A stretch of DNA of 64,000 nt from Vagococcus allomyrinae. Its GTDB lineage: Bacteria > Bacillota > Bacilli > Lactobacillales > Vagococcaceae. The stretch lies in NCBI RefSeq assembly GCF_017829975.1, contig NZ_JAEEGA010000013.1, forward strand, positions 115,234 through 179,233, given 5' to 3'. The position numbers and the translations under genes are program-made. Below, in pieces: positions 25,915-34,588 of the stretch; the first letter of the stretch is position 1; the number at the start of each line of letters is the position of its first letter. The notes beneath the pieces were generated by a model, which saw nothing but the letters and a program-made list of their open reading frames with translations, was not told where the DNA came from and did no database searches.

Positions 25915-26253
25915 TTAGACGTCATCGCAGAGGACTTCCTTGAGTTCTTCTGCCGGCACATGGGCCAAGCCCCATTGACAAATAATGTCAAGCACGGGAA
26001 TAATCGAATGGCCCTTCGTTGTGAGCTGGTATTCGACCCGTGGTGGGACTTCCGGGAAAACCTTTCGTTGAATCAAGCCATCTTGCTCCAATTCTCGCAG
26101 TTGATTGGTTAAGATTTTATTGGAAATAGCGGGGAGACTGCGGGACAATTGATTGAAGCGGGCAATCTGATTGTCCGCAATTTCATAGAGTAGGTAAATT
26201 TTCCACTTGCCTTGAATCAGCTGCATGGTGGCGTCAAATTCGTTTAGATACAT
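25915..26253 (-). CDS. HxlR-family winged-helix regulator
   Basis: 112 residues: MQLIQGKWKIYLLYEI and RFNQLSRSLPAISNKILTNQLREL are the typical HxlR start and recognition helix, followed by a wing (VEYQLTTKG). HxlR regulators often respond to aldehydes or redox stress and control a divergent oxidoreductase gene; here an SDR gene is divergent. A strong palindrome sits between the two starts. An N-terminal cysteine common in redox-sensing HxlR proteins is absent. Confidence 0.9.
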   Translation of the reverse strand: MYLNEFDATMQLIQGKWKIYLLYEIADNQIARFNQLSRSLPAISNKILTNQLRELEQDGLIQRKVFPEVPPRVEYQLTTKGHSIIPVLDIICQWGLAHVPAEELKEVLCDDV

Positions 26254-26279
26254 GGTTTATGCTCCTTTATGGTTACCCT

Positions 26280-26298
26280 CAGGTTACTGGGTAACCTG
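26280..26298. promoter_or_regulatory. Probable HxlR operator
   Basis: Perfect palindrome CAGGTTAC-TGG-GTAACCTG in the HxlR/SDR divergent region; a further half site GGTTAC lies just to the left at 26271-26276. Likely bound by the HxlR dimer. A TATACT -10 at 26332-26337 could serve the SDR gene. Confidence 0.6.
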
Positions 26299-26381
26299 AA
26301 AGTGCGTACTAGTATTTATGTATATTCAATGTATACTAATTCCATGAATACGTCTACTCGTAGATCAAGGGAGGAAATACA

Positions 26382-27107
26382 ATGTCACAAGAATTAATCG
26401 TGATTACAGGTGCTAGCAGTGGATTTGGCAAAGAGATGGCCCACTTATTTAGCGCGAAAGGGCATCCGCTGCTGTTGATTGGCCGTCGTCAAGAAAAGAT
26501 GACAGAGTTTCATTTACCGAAGACACTGGTGAAGCAAGTGGATGTTAGTGATCGACAAGGCTTTGCCGAGGCCATTCAAGAGGCGGAAAAGCTCTATGGA
26601 CCTGTCGACTTATTGGTCAATAACGCTGGTCAGATGTTGCTGGGAGACGTTGCTAATCAAGATCCAGAAGAGTGGTCCCGCATGTTGGATACGAACGTCT
26701 TAGGAACGCTTAATGGCATCAGCTGTGTCTTGGCAGGGATGAAGGAGCGTCAGCGAGGCACGATTGTGAATGTGTCGTCGATTGCCGGGTTTAAAGCCTT
26801 TGGCAACCATGCGGCCTATTGCGCAACGAAATACGGTGTTCACGGTTTGACCGAAACCGTTCGGTTGGAAGGGGCTGAGTCGAATGTCAGAGTTCTGTTG
26901 ATTTCGCCAGGCGCTGCTGAGACGGAATTATTAAACCACACTACCAATCAAGAGATGAAAGATGGCTACCATGACTGGAAAGAAACGATGGGCGGAGTGG
27001 CGCTAGACCCACTAAAGGTGGCTGAAAGTGTGGCTTTTATGTATGAGATGCCTCAAAGCGTCTCAATTCGTGAGCTGGTCATTGCGGCGACGAAACAGGA
27101 TAATTAG
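26382..27107 (+). CDS. Short-chain dehydrogenase/reductase
   Basis: 241-residue classical SDR: ITGASSGFGKEMA cofactor loop, NNAG motif (LLVNNAGQM), catalytic Ser in NVSSIAGF and YCATKYG (Tyr and Lys). Resembles YdfG/serine-3-dehydrogenase-like oxidoreductases that act on small hydroxy acids or aldehydes. An HxlR regulator is divergent. Good AGGGAGG-like binding site before the ATG. Confidence 0.9.
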   Translation: MSQELIVITGASSGFGKEMAHLFSAKGHPLLLIGRRQEKMTEFHLPKTLVKQVDVSDRQGFAEAIQEAEKLYGPVDLLVNNAGQMLLGDVANQDPEEWSRMLDTNVLGTLNGISCVLAGMKERQRGTIVNVSSIAGFKAFGNHAAYCATKYGVHGLTETVRLEGAESNVRVLLISPGAAETELLNHTTNQEMKDGYHDWKETMGGVALDPLKVAESVAFMYEMPQSVSIRELVIAATKQDN

Positions 27108-27117
27108 GCATAAGCGG

Positions 27118-27141
27118 AAAGGCTGGGAAACCAGTCTTTTT
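27118..27141 (+). terminator. Terminator after the SDR gene
   Basis: 7-bp stem AGGCTGG / CCAGTCT (one G-T pair), loop GAAA, five T residues. Confidence 0.75.
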
Positions 27142-27192
27142 GTGTATCCGGTGCAGGTCGCGCCAAGCAATTGGTAAGTGATTTGTTGCGAT

Positions 27193-27356
27193 GTTATTTA
27201 ATGGTTGGCGAAAAAAGTGGTCATGTCGGGTTAAACCTGACATGAAAAAATCCGATTTTGTCTTTTAAAATAAGTAAATAGACTGACTGTATCAGTGTTA
27301 TCGTGATGGTGATGAGGTTTAAACTGTTATTTTAGCTGATCCTGTTAAACCCGGCA
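27193..27356. repeat. 164-bp duplicated intergenic element, copy 1
   Basis: Matches the copy 260 bases downstream with no gaps and 13 differences, nearly all transitions. The element starts with GTTATTTAAT, and from 27223 carries ATGTCGGGTTAAACCTGACAT (positions 27223-27243), itself almost a palindrome. It ends with CCTGTTAAACCCGGCAT, which pairs with the first palindrome arm. No open frame is seen in it. Confidence 0.8.
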
Positions 27357-27452
27357 TCAATGGAAATGGAAAAACTGATTTTGTTATGGATAAGGACTTC
27401 TATCGCGAGCGTCTTGTCTATAAGTGACCAAAGAGCGACTATTTATCAAGTT

Positions 27453-27616
27453 GTTATGTAATAATTGGCGAAAAAAGTGGTCATGTCGGGTTAAACCTGA
27501 CATAAAAAAATCCGATTTTGTCTTTTAAAATAAGTGAATAGACTGTCTGTATCAGTGTTATCGCGGTAGTGGTGAAGTTTAAACTGTTATTTTAGCTAAT
27601 CCTGTTAAACCCGACA
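27453..27616. repeat. 164-bp duplicated intergenic element, copy 2
   Basis: Ungapped match to copy 1. Here the end reads CCCGACAT, a perfect partner for ATGTCGGG at the start of the element, so the ends form 14-base inverted repeats with one mismatch. The 96 bases between the two copies are unrelated. Confidence 0.8.
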
Positions 27617-28026
27617 TTCCCTCGAGATAAATGAAGGGGAAAGTTATTTATCCTGTTTGCCAATGGTGAACGTCCTTTTCAGGTCCAACTAAAAACTGAC
27701 TAATGACATACTTACTATGATTTATAGCATAATCATCCGTGATTGTCGAAGTTATAATAGTCTTAATAACTAGTTAATTTTCCAGAAAGGGAGTGAACCT
27801 TCCAGAGGCTCCTCCGAGATCACAGACGACTTCAACTACCTAAAGAAACCAACGGTTAGCTTCAATGAAAGTTAGTGGCAAAACGGGAAAGTTAAGCTGT
27901 TCTGGAGAAAATGGCTGTTAACACCATAATTAGCGTTAAAAGTCTATTAATTTTCTGAAGGAAAGAGTAACATAGGAAGTAATTAGATCTCTCCCTATGT
28001 TGGTGGATCAATCAGGAGGTTAACAG
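27617..28026. other. Gene-free stretch with a probable folded leader RNA before the HD gene
   Basis: No open frame of note. TATAAT at 27752-27757 may be a -10. The bases TCCAGAA at 27781-27787 pair perfectly with TTCTGGA at 27900-27906, and GTTAA 27773-27777 with TTAAC 27918-27922, closing a 130-base domain. Bases near 27950 (CTATTAATTTTCTGAAGGAAAGAGT) roughly repeat those near 27771. No T-run terminator is seen, so this may be a 5' leader of the HD gene. Confidence 0.35.
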
Positions 28027-28674
28027 ATGGAAGAAACACAACAATTAAAGCAAATTGCGGCCTATGCCCAAGAAGTACTGGAAAAAGATGCCTCAGGTCA
28101 TAGTATGGATCATATTGAACGGGTAGTTAAAATGGCTCGACGTTTGGCAGCAAGTGAGGCCTGCGATCATTTTTTGGTAGTGGCTAGTGCTTATTTACAC
28201 GATGTGATCGATGATAAGCTAGTGTCAGATGTGGCGGTAGCTCGTCTTGAACTACAGGCGTTTCTGTTGTCAATTGGCGTCGACTCAGGTCAAGTTCAAA
28301 CGATTTTTTATATCATCGATCATGTGTCATTTAGCGCCAGTATCGGCAAAGAACCAGAAGAACTGACGATTGAAGCGCAAATTGTTCAAGATGCAGATCG
28401 TCTGGATGCAGTAGGCGCCATGGGGATCGGGCGCACCTTTTATTACGGCGGTCATACGGGGCATAGGATTTACGATCCAGCGATACCGCCTCGTCAGTTA
28501 AAAAATAAAGCAGAGTATCGAGTTAATGAAACAGTTATCAATCATTTTTATGAAAAATTATTGTTATTACCTGATAAGATGCATACCCCATTAGCTCGCC
28601 AAATTGGCCAGGAACGTCAACAAGTGATGGAAGTATTTTTAGCTGCTTTTATGAAGGAGTGGCAAGGCGAATAG
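28027..28674 (+). CDS. HD-domain phosphohydrolase
   Basis: 215 residues with the HD metal-binding set: His in HSMDHIERV, HD in YLHDVIDD, and D in QDADRLDAVGAMGIGRTF. It resembles the YedJ/YpgQ group of nucleotide or small phosphate hydrolases. AGGAGG before the ATG. Substrate unknown. It starts a run of three closely spaced genes. Confidence 0.9.
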   Translation: MEETQQLKQIAAYAQEVLEKDASGHSMDHIERVVKMARRLAASEACDHFLVVASAYLHDVIDDKLVSDVAVARLELQAFLLSIGVDSGQVQTIFYIIDHVSFSASIGKEPEELTIEAQIVQDADRLDAVGAMGIGRTFYYGGHTGHRIYDPAIPPRQLKNKAEYRVNETVINHFYEKLLLLPDKMHTPLARQIGQERQQVMEVFLAAFMKEWQGE

Positions 28675-28701
28675 TCAAGTTGAGAGAGGAGAGACAGACA
28701 G

Positions 28702-29349
28702 ATGACCGAAGCTCTGATGGCAGGCGTCTTTAGTGGTTTGGATTGGTCCCATCAAGATCTGCGTGGGCGAGATTTTAAAGATGCGACCTTTAAACAGATG
28801 GATTTTAGCGGAGCGGACTTTAGTGGGGCCGACTTGACGAACGTGTTGTGTCGTGACTGTCAGTTTGTTGGCGCCGATCTAAGTAATTGCCAGTTAGTTG
28901 GGGCCGATTTACGCGGGTGTAATTTAAGGGACAGCCGCTTGTTCGGCGCTAACTTATATCGCGCAATTTTAGAAGAGGCAGAGTTGTCAGGGATTCAAGC
29001 GGATCAAGGGACGCAGTTTTTCCATCTTCACTGCCCGGAAAAGGGGGCCTTTGTGGCCTATAAGAAGTGTTTTGACGATCGCGTGGTGCAATTGCTGATT
29101 CCAGCCGAGGCCCGGCGAACCTCGGCAACGGATAGCAGTTGTCGCTGCGAGTACGCTAAAGTTTTGACCATTAAAAGCATTGATTTTAGTCAAGAGTATC
29201 GCGATGCTGTGTCTTACGCCGACCAAACCTTTATCTATACGGTGGGAGAACTGGCGGTTGCGGAGAATTTTAATCCGGATCGCTGGGCAGATTCAACTGG
29301 CGGGATTCATTTCTTTATGACTCGAGCAGAAGCGATTGCCTATTTGTAA
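28702..29349 (+). CDS. Pentapeptide-repeat protein with DUF5758-like C-terminus
   Basis: Residues about 12-95 are A(D/N)Lxx pentapeptide repeats (MDFSGADFSGADLTNVLC ...), which form a right-handed beta-helix. The C-terminal 110 residues (AYKKCFDDRVVQLLIPAEA ... GGIHFFMTRAEAIAYL) fit the DUF5758 domain that often follows such repeats. The function is not known. It lies between the HD hydrolase and SRPBCC genes at short spacing. Confidence 0.85.
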   Translation: MTEALMAGVFSGLDWSHQDLRGRDFKDATFKQMDFSGADFSGADLTNVLCRDCQFVGADLSNCQLVGADLRGCNLRDSRLFGANLYRAILEEAELSGIQADQGTQFFHLHCPEKGAFVAYKKCFDDRVVQLLIPAEARRTSATDSSCRCEYAKVLTIKSIDFSQEYRDAVSYADQTFIYTVGELAVAENFNPDRWADSTGGIHFFMTRAEAIAYL

Positions 29350-29367
29350 AAATGTGGAGGGATTGTC

Positions 29368-29850
29368 ATGGAAAAAGGGAGCATTAAAAAGCAGGGGAAG
29401 GATTTAATTGTCACTTGGCACGTCGATCTCTCGATCAACCTAGCTAATGTTTGGCGTTTAGTAACAACTGACAAGGGATTAGCCAGTTGGTTTCCAGAGT
29501 TAAGAGTGGGAAGCTTGGCTGAAGGAGGCCACTTAGTATTTGTGATGACGGAAACCGAACAACTGAACATGCCGATCTTCAGTTATCACGAGTTGGCAAC
29601 CATCGGATTTGAATGGGGAGAAGATCAGGTAACCTTTAGATTGACACAGTTATCTCAGGAACAGACCCGACTTGAGTTAGCAGAAACGCTAACTGCAGTG
29701 ACCGAGCATACACCTCGTGATCTAGCGGGCTGGACCCTTTGTTTGGAGAGACTAAAAAAAGGCAGTCACGGTTTAGAACTGCCATTTTCTCAGCCGTTAT
29801 TTGACGAATTGTCTCAGTATTACGCAGCCCAATTGCAACAACTTGACTAA
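29368..29850 (+). CDS. SRPBCC/AHSA1-like domain protein
   Basis: 160 residues of the START-like fold: starts with ITWHVDLSINLANVW-type segment, has LASWFPELRVGSLAEGGHLVF, and ends in the long helix (LAGWTLCLERLKKG). Such proteins bind hydrophobic ligands; the ligand here is unknown. GGAGGG precedes the ATG. Its stop overlaps the stop of the convergent gene by four bases. Confidence 0.85.
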   Translation: MEKGSIKKQGKDLIVTWHVDLSINLANVWRLVTTDKGLASWFPELRVGSLAEGGHLVFVMTETEQLNMPIFSYHELATIGFEWGEDQVTFRLTQLSQEQTRLELAETLTAVTEHTPRDLAGWTLCLERLKKGSHGLELPFSQPLFDELSQYYAAQLQQLD

Positions 29851-30656
29851 GTCAACTTGTTTGTTAAACTAACAGCTAAACCAAAATGATCTGAAATAAG
29901 TGGGCCCCTTACGCCATTAAATAGAATCATTGAGCTAGCTATTGGCAACGCGTGGGAACAGAATACATAGTCAATGCGTATCGCTTGCTGGTTATCTTCC
30001 CAGCCAGCGATATTTTTTTCAACTGTAGCAGCCCCCTCTCTGTGATCAGCTAAATAAAAGGTGTCATACCAACCGCTTTTAGTGATCAGCTCATACCCTT
30101 CGCCGGTGATGTCAGCAGGATTGTTGAAATCACCTAATAGGAAGACAGGCACTGTAGCAGAGAGCTTGATCGCTTTAGTCAAGCTGGCCCATTCGTAACG
30201 AAAACCTATGGACTGTTTTGGCTGCCACCATGAACAATGAACGGAATAAAACCAATAGCTCTGTTGCTGGATAGTGACTTTAATCCCCAAAGCTTTTCGT
30301 CGTTGGTAGTTATCGTAAGCCAATTCTGGAGGGGAGAGCAATAATTCAGCGACTTCTTCAATCGGGTGCAATGAAAGTAAGGCCAGCCCCTCGTCAAATT
30401 TATCATAGGCCAAATGAGTGGCGACCCAACGCCAGTGATAGGTCAGCCCTTTTTTTTCGAGAGCTGTTACTAATAGATTCAGGTAGTTATCAGGTTGCCA
30501 GGAGATCAGAGAACCGTCGGCCTGATGAAGTTGATTGACTTCCTGGAGTGCAATGATATCATAGCGTTCGCAGGCAATTTGCTCCGCTAGTGTGTCAATT
30601 TTAGTCAGTTGTTGGTCTTCTAGCCAACTGTGAGTGTTCAAAGTTAAGAGTTTCAT
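29847..30656 (-). CDS. Endonuclease/exonuclease/phosphatase-family protein
   Basis: 269 residues with the EEP catalytic set: TLNTHSW, IIALQEVNQ (metal Glu), VHCSWWQ, LLGDFNNP (Asp/Asn), RIDYVFCS and SDHFGLAV (Asp-His). Without a signal peptide it is cytoplasmic. EEP enzymes cut phosphodiesters or phosphomonoesters of DNA, lipids or sugars; substrate unknown. The start is ATG at 30656, after AAAGGA, not the TTG two codons earlier. Divergent from the RpiR regulator. Confidence 0.9.
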   Translation of the reverse strand: MKLLTLNTHSWLEDQQLTKIDTLAEQIACERYDIIALQEVNQLHQADGSLISWQPDNYLNLLVTALEKKGLTYHWRWVATHLAYDKFDEGLALLSLHPIEEVAELLLSPPELAYDNYQRRKALGIKVTIQQQSYWFYSVHCSWWQPKQSIGFRYEWASLTKAIKLSATVPVFLLGDFNNPADITGEGYELITKSGWYDTFYLADHREGAATVEKNIAGWEDNQQAIRIDYVFCSHALPIASSMILFNGVRGPLISDHFGLAVSLTNKLT

Positions 30657-30724
30657 CGGCAATCCTTTCCATATATGTTAGCGCTATAAGCTGTGTTATA
30701 ATCAAGTTTAAAGGAGGCTGAGCC

Positions 30725-31510
30725 ATGTCACTAGAGCATTTAATTATCGAACATAAACCAATTCTGAATCAAAATGATCTGGATACGTTGTTATTGATCG
30801 ATCATCATTTAGGGGAGTGTGCTGATTTAACCATTGTTGAGCTAGGTCAAAAAGTGCACATGTCCAAATCCTATTTACTAAAGCTAAGTCAAAAACTAGG
30901 CTTTTCGGGGTATTCGGAATTTCGTTATTACTTGAAGCAGTTGCAAGCACGTAAAGTCGTAGTTCCTATGACAATGTCCGCTCAGGAATTGTTGATGAGT
31001 GATGTCCAAGTCACCAATGATCTGTTGGCCCAATTAAATTTTGAACCAATGGTTGACGCTATTCGTCAAGCAAATCACGTTTTTTGTTATGGGACAGGGG
31101 TTTCACAGCAAAGTATTGTCAGGCAGCTCTCAAAAAACCTGATGTCTGTTGGCAAAATTGTGGTGACATTGCCCACCCATACAGAATTTATGACCAATAT
31201 CTCCTTAATGTCTCAGGACGACTTACTGATCATCGCCTCTCTGAGCGGAGAAACAGCAGAGATTATTGATGAATTGCGCTTGTTGAAGATGCGACAGGTA
31301 GACTTACTGGCAATTACCCAGTTTAAAAGTAACACGATCGCTAGCATCGCCAATTATAACCTTTTTTTCCAAACAACGCCCTATCAAATTGTCAATTCGG
31401 AAAGTGTTATTTACTCTTTCGTGACATTAGATTTAGCCGTTGATTCATTATTGAGGCATTATATTGATCATTTTAATCACAGTGAAAGGACTAAAGAATC
31501 TGAGGCCTAA
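30725..31510 (+). CDS. MurR/RpiR-family regulator
   Basis: 261 residues: N-terminal HTH_6 domain (LTIVELGQKVHMSKSYLLKLSQKLGFSG) and a C-terminal SIS sugar-phosphate-binding domain (HVFCYGTGVSQQSIVRQL, LIIASLSGETAEI). Likely senses a phosphosugar and controls the nearby PTS gene or itself. The final codons lie in the hairpin terminator. Confidence 0.9.
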   Translation: MSLEHLIIEHKPILNQNDLDTLLLIDHHLGECADLTIVELGQKVHMSKSYLLKLSQKLGFSGYSEFRYYLKQLQARKVVVPMTMSAQELLMSDVQVTNDLLAQLNFEPMVDAIRQANHVFCYGTGVSQQSIVRQLSKNLMSVGKIVVTLPTHTEFMTNISLMSQDDLLIIASLSGETAEIIDELRLLKMRQVDLLAITQFKSNTIASIANYNLFFQTTPYQIVNSESVIYSFVTLDLAVDSLLRHYIDHFNHSERTKESEA

Positions 31511-31532
31511 GGCCCAGATTCTTTAGTCCTTT
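31485..31532. terminator. Bidirectional terminator between RpiR and phosphatase genes
   Basis: Perfect 18-bp stem AAAGGACTAAAGAATCTG / CAGATTCTTTAGTCCTTT. It includes the last eight codons or so of the regulator gene. Confidence 0.9.
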
Positions 31533-31534
31533 GC

Positions 31535-32590
31535 TTACCTTTCAGGGGAATAACAATAAGCTTGGCGCATACGGATGATCTCAGCCTCGCTAATCCCTAG
31601 ATAGTGACAGATATAATCCAAGGGTGTGCCAGAAAGCCGAGTCATGGCGTCAAAAGAAGCTTGTAAATAACTTTCTTGGGTACTCATGGCATCGGCCAAG
31701 GCCTTTAAAACCATGGGATGGTCTGTGTATTGTTGGTATTCCTGCATGCGCTTGTGGTTGCGCTCTCGATTCATTTCAATGGTGAGCAGATAATCCTCAA
31801 AAATAGTCCTTGTTGGCACTCCCAATAATATGAGAATTAACGCTGTTCCGTAACCCGTTCGGTCTTTGCCGCCACGACAATGTTGAATCAAGGGGGCATT
31901 GTCAGGATTTTTGACTAAGGTCAGAAGCCCCTTAAACGCCGCAATTCCTAGTGGGTCTTCGACAAAACGAGCCATTTCTTCCGCCATACCTGCTCGTCCT
32001 TTTTCAAAGTAGGCTTGGGCGTCAGGGGACTCGGCGATTTTGAGTAACTGATCGATGCGTTCCTTGTCAGTTTCCATGCTGGCACTGGCTAATTCCGCCA
32101 TACTGGCGTTGGGAGAACAGATGTATTCTTGGGCGGTGGCTATTTTTTTATTGGGTCGGCTATTGCGCTCCGCCAAGCTCCGGTAATCAATGATCGATCT
32201 AATGGCCATCGCTTCCAAATAGCGGCAATCCTCAGGGGGTAAAGGGAATAGATCATCGGAACGAAAGAGTAACCCGTAGCGGGTGATCTGCCCGTTGTCA
32301 GTTAAATAGCCACCTAAATCCCGTAAATTATTAAGCTGGACCATCACCTTGCGTTCGGCGATTAGGTAGTGGGTTGTTTCAGAGCGCAGATAGAAGTAGA
32401 GGCGCTGACTGGAATCAGGATCAGGAAACGTGATGGCCTGATCGGAAAAAGTTGCTAAAAATTGTTTGTTTTCAGTTGATAATGTGGGCTGGTTCCCTAC
32501 AAAAAGCTCATAAGAAAGCCCATTTTTTTGACTTTTTGTGATGGTAAACTGTTGGTTTATTCGTTGGATAGTGAAGGGTTGTGAGCTCAT
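31535..32590 (-). CDS. Tyrosine-protein phosphatase (Y_phosphatase3 type)
   Basis: 351 residues. The phosphatase signature HCRGGKDRTG has nucleophile C238 and R244. The DLGGY motif and RSDDL segment (about residues 91-114) are typical of the LipA/PtpB-like dual-specificity branch. About 85 extra N-terminal residues of beta-rich sequence precede it. Downstream of, and 17 bases from, the PTS permease on the same strand, so co-transcribed. Substrate may be a phosphoprotein or phosphoinositide. Confidence 0.9.
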   Translation of the reverse strand: MSSQPFTIQRINQQFTITKSQKNGLSYELFVGNQPTLSTENKQFLATFSDQAITFPDPDSSQRLYFYLRSETTHYLIAERKVMVQLNNLRDLGGYLTDNGQITRYGLLFRSDDLFPLPPEDCRYLEAMAIRSIIDYRSLAERNSRPNKKIATAQEYICSPNASMAELASASMETDKERIDQLLKIAESPDAQAYFEKGRAGMAEEMARFVEDPLGIAAFKGLLTLVKNPDNAPLIQHCRGGKDRTGYGTALILILLGVPTRTIFEDYLLTIEMNRERNHKRMQEYQQYTDHPMVLKALADAMSTQESYLQASFDAMTRLSGTPLDYICHYLGISEAEIIRMRQAYCYSPER

Positions 32591-32606
32591 AATATCACCT
32601 TTCTTG

Positions 32607-33878
32607 TTATAGTTGTGGTTCTTGTTCGTCTTTTAAATTTTGCTTATCTAAAATTTTAATAAAGGGGATGTACAACAGCATAATCAAAACCATTTGAAAG
32701 ATGCTAAAGGCCGCACCACGCCAAGAATTAGTCGAAATAGCTGCGCCGATAAAAGGGAAAGGCAGGCCCACATTTACGCCAGTGATTCGCGGCAAAATGC
32801 CTAAGAGCGTCGCCAGATAGGCAGAGGCCACGGAAATCACCGGCGCCAGAGTCATGGGAATAAAAATAACGGGATTTAAAATCATGGGAATCCCAAATTT
32901 CATCGGTTCGCTAATCCCGAAAAAGCCTGGCGCAATGGCAATTTTACCAACGGTTTTTAAATGTTTGCTTCGCGTCATAAGCAATAAAACTAAGGCTAAG
33001 GCCAGATGACGAGGGCCTTTAAACGTGTCGATAAAGGTTTTGGTAATAATGTTTGGCAAATCTGAGTGAGCCATAAAGGCTTCCAAATTAGCAATGTCTA
33101 AAGGTTGATATAAGGTATATAAGATAGCCGAAGTGGTCATGCTGCCGTGGATACCGAAAAACCACAAGACTTCAGAGAAAAACATTAAAAACATCAGCGC
33201 CCAAATCGAGCTGCCCATTCCTTCTAAAGGTTTTTGTAAGATGGCGTAAATAAAATCATGAATATTAGTGTAGGCAGTCAGCGAAAACAGCCAATTGACT
33301 AACAACATCAGCAAGCCAATGATAAAACCAGGGATTAAAGCGGCGAATGACGTTGACACATTTGGTGGGACCGAAGCAGGCATCTTTATAATCCATTTTT
33401 TATCGAGAATAAAGGCGTAGAGTTTGGTGACAACCATTGCGACAATCATGCCAACAAACATCCCTTTTGAACCTAAATAATCCAAGCTAATGGCAGAGAT
33501 CGTGGCTTCCCCATCAACAAAACTGCCAATGGGAGTGACGATAAAAAAACTCATGAGGGCAAAAAGGACGGCCGTTGCTTTATTTTTACGATAGTGATCG
33601 GCCATTTCGTAAGATAAGGCCGCTACAACATAAATCGAAATCAAGCCCATGGTGATGGTTGTTCCTAGTTGCAGAACGGATTCAATACCGGTTTTGGCAA
33701 TAAAGTCCTGGTAAGGGGGGATCCCTAAATTCGATAACAGAGCGGCTAAAGAGCCGACAGCAGTTAAGGGGAATAGTTTAAACATTCCTTGAGAAATGGT
33801 TTTAATAATGACATTACCAGAAAAAACACCCATATAATACTGTAATTTGTCTGAAACCTTAGCAGATGATTGATTCAT
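32607..33878 (-). CDS. PTS system EIIC component, lactose/cellobiose family
   Basis: 423 residues, about ten membrane helices, typical of CelB-type EIIC (GMFKLFPLTAVGSLAAL, FFGIHGSMTTSAIL, FFGISEPMKFGIPMILNP). Moves a beta-glucoside or chitobiose-type sugar with phosphorylation. No EIIA or EIIB gene is present in the window, so these must come from another locus. AAGGAGG before the ATG. A promoter and cre-like site lie upstream. Confidence 0.93.
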   Translation of the reverse strand: MNQSSAKVSDKLQYYMGVFSGNVIIKTISQGMFKLFPLTAVGSLAALLSNLGIPPYQDFIAKTGIESVLQLGTTITMGLISIYVVAALSYEMADHYRKNKATAVLFALMSFFIVTPIGSFVDGEATISAISLDYLGSKGMFVGMIVAMVVTKLYAFILDKKWIIKMPASVPPNVSTSFAALIPGFIIGLLMLLVNWLFSLTAYTNIHDFIYAILQKPLEGMGSSIWALMFLMFFSEVLWFFGIHGSMTTSAILYTLYQPLDIANLEAFMAHSDLPNIITKTFIDTFKGPRHLALALVLLLMTRSKHLKTVGKIAIAPGFFGISEPMKFGIPMILNPVIFIPMTLAPVISVASAYLATLLGILPRITGVNVGLPFPFIGAAISTNSWRGAAFSIFQMVLIMLLYIPFIKILDKQNLKDEQEPQL

Positions 33879-33895
33879 TAATAATCCTCCTTGGA

Positions 33896-33953
33896 TTGGA
33901 AACGTTATCGAACATGTTCTACTTTATTATAGTGGGCGCTAAAAAAATAACAA
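33896..33953 (-). promoter_or_regulatory. PTS gene promoter with overlapping cre-like site
   Basis: On the minus strand TTGTTA (33953-33948) and TATAAT (33931-33926) are 16 bases apart. TGGAAACGTTATCG at 33897-33910 matches the cre consensus with one mismatch and lies just after the start of transcription, where CcpA would repress. Confidence 0.65.
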
Positions 33954-34063
33954 TAGTTTGCAGAAACTAGGGATTTATTTGACAACCTAAGGATATTTCC
34001 ATAAGCCGTGGAAATATCCTCAAGTTCAAGAAAAGCAGGGGAAAGAGGAGTGGTTAACTGGCC

Positions 34064-34099
34064 AAAAAAAGCCAGTCATTCTATTGAAGAACAACTGGC
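34064..34099 (-). terminator. Terminator of the 71-residue protein gene
   Basis: On the minus strand GCCAGT / ACTGGC with an inner TTCT / AGAA pair, then seven T residues. Confidence 0.75.
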
Positions 34100-34106
34100 G
34101 TAAGGG

Positions 34107-34322
34107 TTAGATTGGTGTTGGTTTAAAGGTGATGGTACATAAGTCTTTGTAATGGAAGTGGTAGCTGGCTCTAAGTGAGTTGTTTTCAATTAGTGTCGTT
34201 GCAGTGTCCATCACATCTTGTTGATCGAAGCTCGGGTAATTTTTAGTATGTGACACTAAAGGTGGTAACTCTTTACGCGCTTCCTCAAGTAATAATTCTT
34301 CAATGTTTTCACGGTATGCCAT
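34107..34322 (-). CDS. Small conserved-looking protein, unknown function
   Basis: 71 residues, MAYRENIEELLLEEARKELP at the start, soluble, acidic helix then a beta-rich end. The ATG is preceded by AGGAGG and the gene has its own terminator, which support it as real. The frame is open further upstream but without a binding site. I do not recognise the family. Confidence 0.75.
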   Translation of the reverse strand: MAYRENIEELLLEEARKELPPLVSHTKNYPSFDQQDVMDTATTLIENNSLRASYHFHYKDLCTITFKPTPI

Positions 34323-34588
34323 TGTATGCAACCTCCTCTGCTTATCTACTATAACACGAATCTTGAGGGGAAAATAAATCATTCCTGCGACATTGTGACA
34401 AAAAGGGGCAACATTTTGTTTTATTGACGCCAAATTGTCACATTTCCAGAGAGGATTGGTCTGTTATTCCTCCCTTAAAACAAAAAATGGTAAGAAAGCC
34501 AATCATATTATTTTCATGGGGTTTGAAAAAGAGGTAAAATAACAGTGGAAGCTTAATAAGATGATTTATCAGAAAAGGGGTCATTGTT

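Noticed and set aside
25819..26112. Plus-strand frame opposite the HxlR gene
   Set aside because: Antisense to a clear regulator; no coding features.
27193..27616. CRISPR array or tandem repeat array
   Set aside because: Only two copies, 164 bases long each, with a single 96-base spacer and no cas genes.
34380..34450. Rex-like operator upstream of ldh (TGTGAC / GTCACA)
   Set aside because: Arms are about 40 bases apart, far from the usual spacing.
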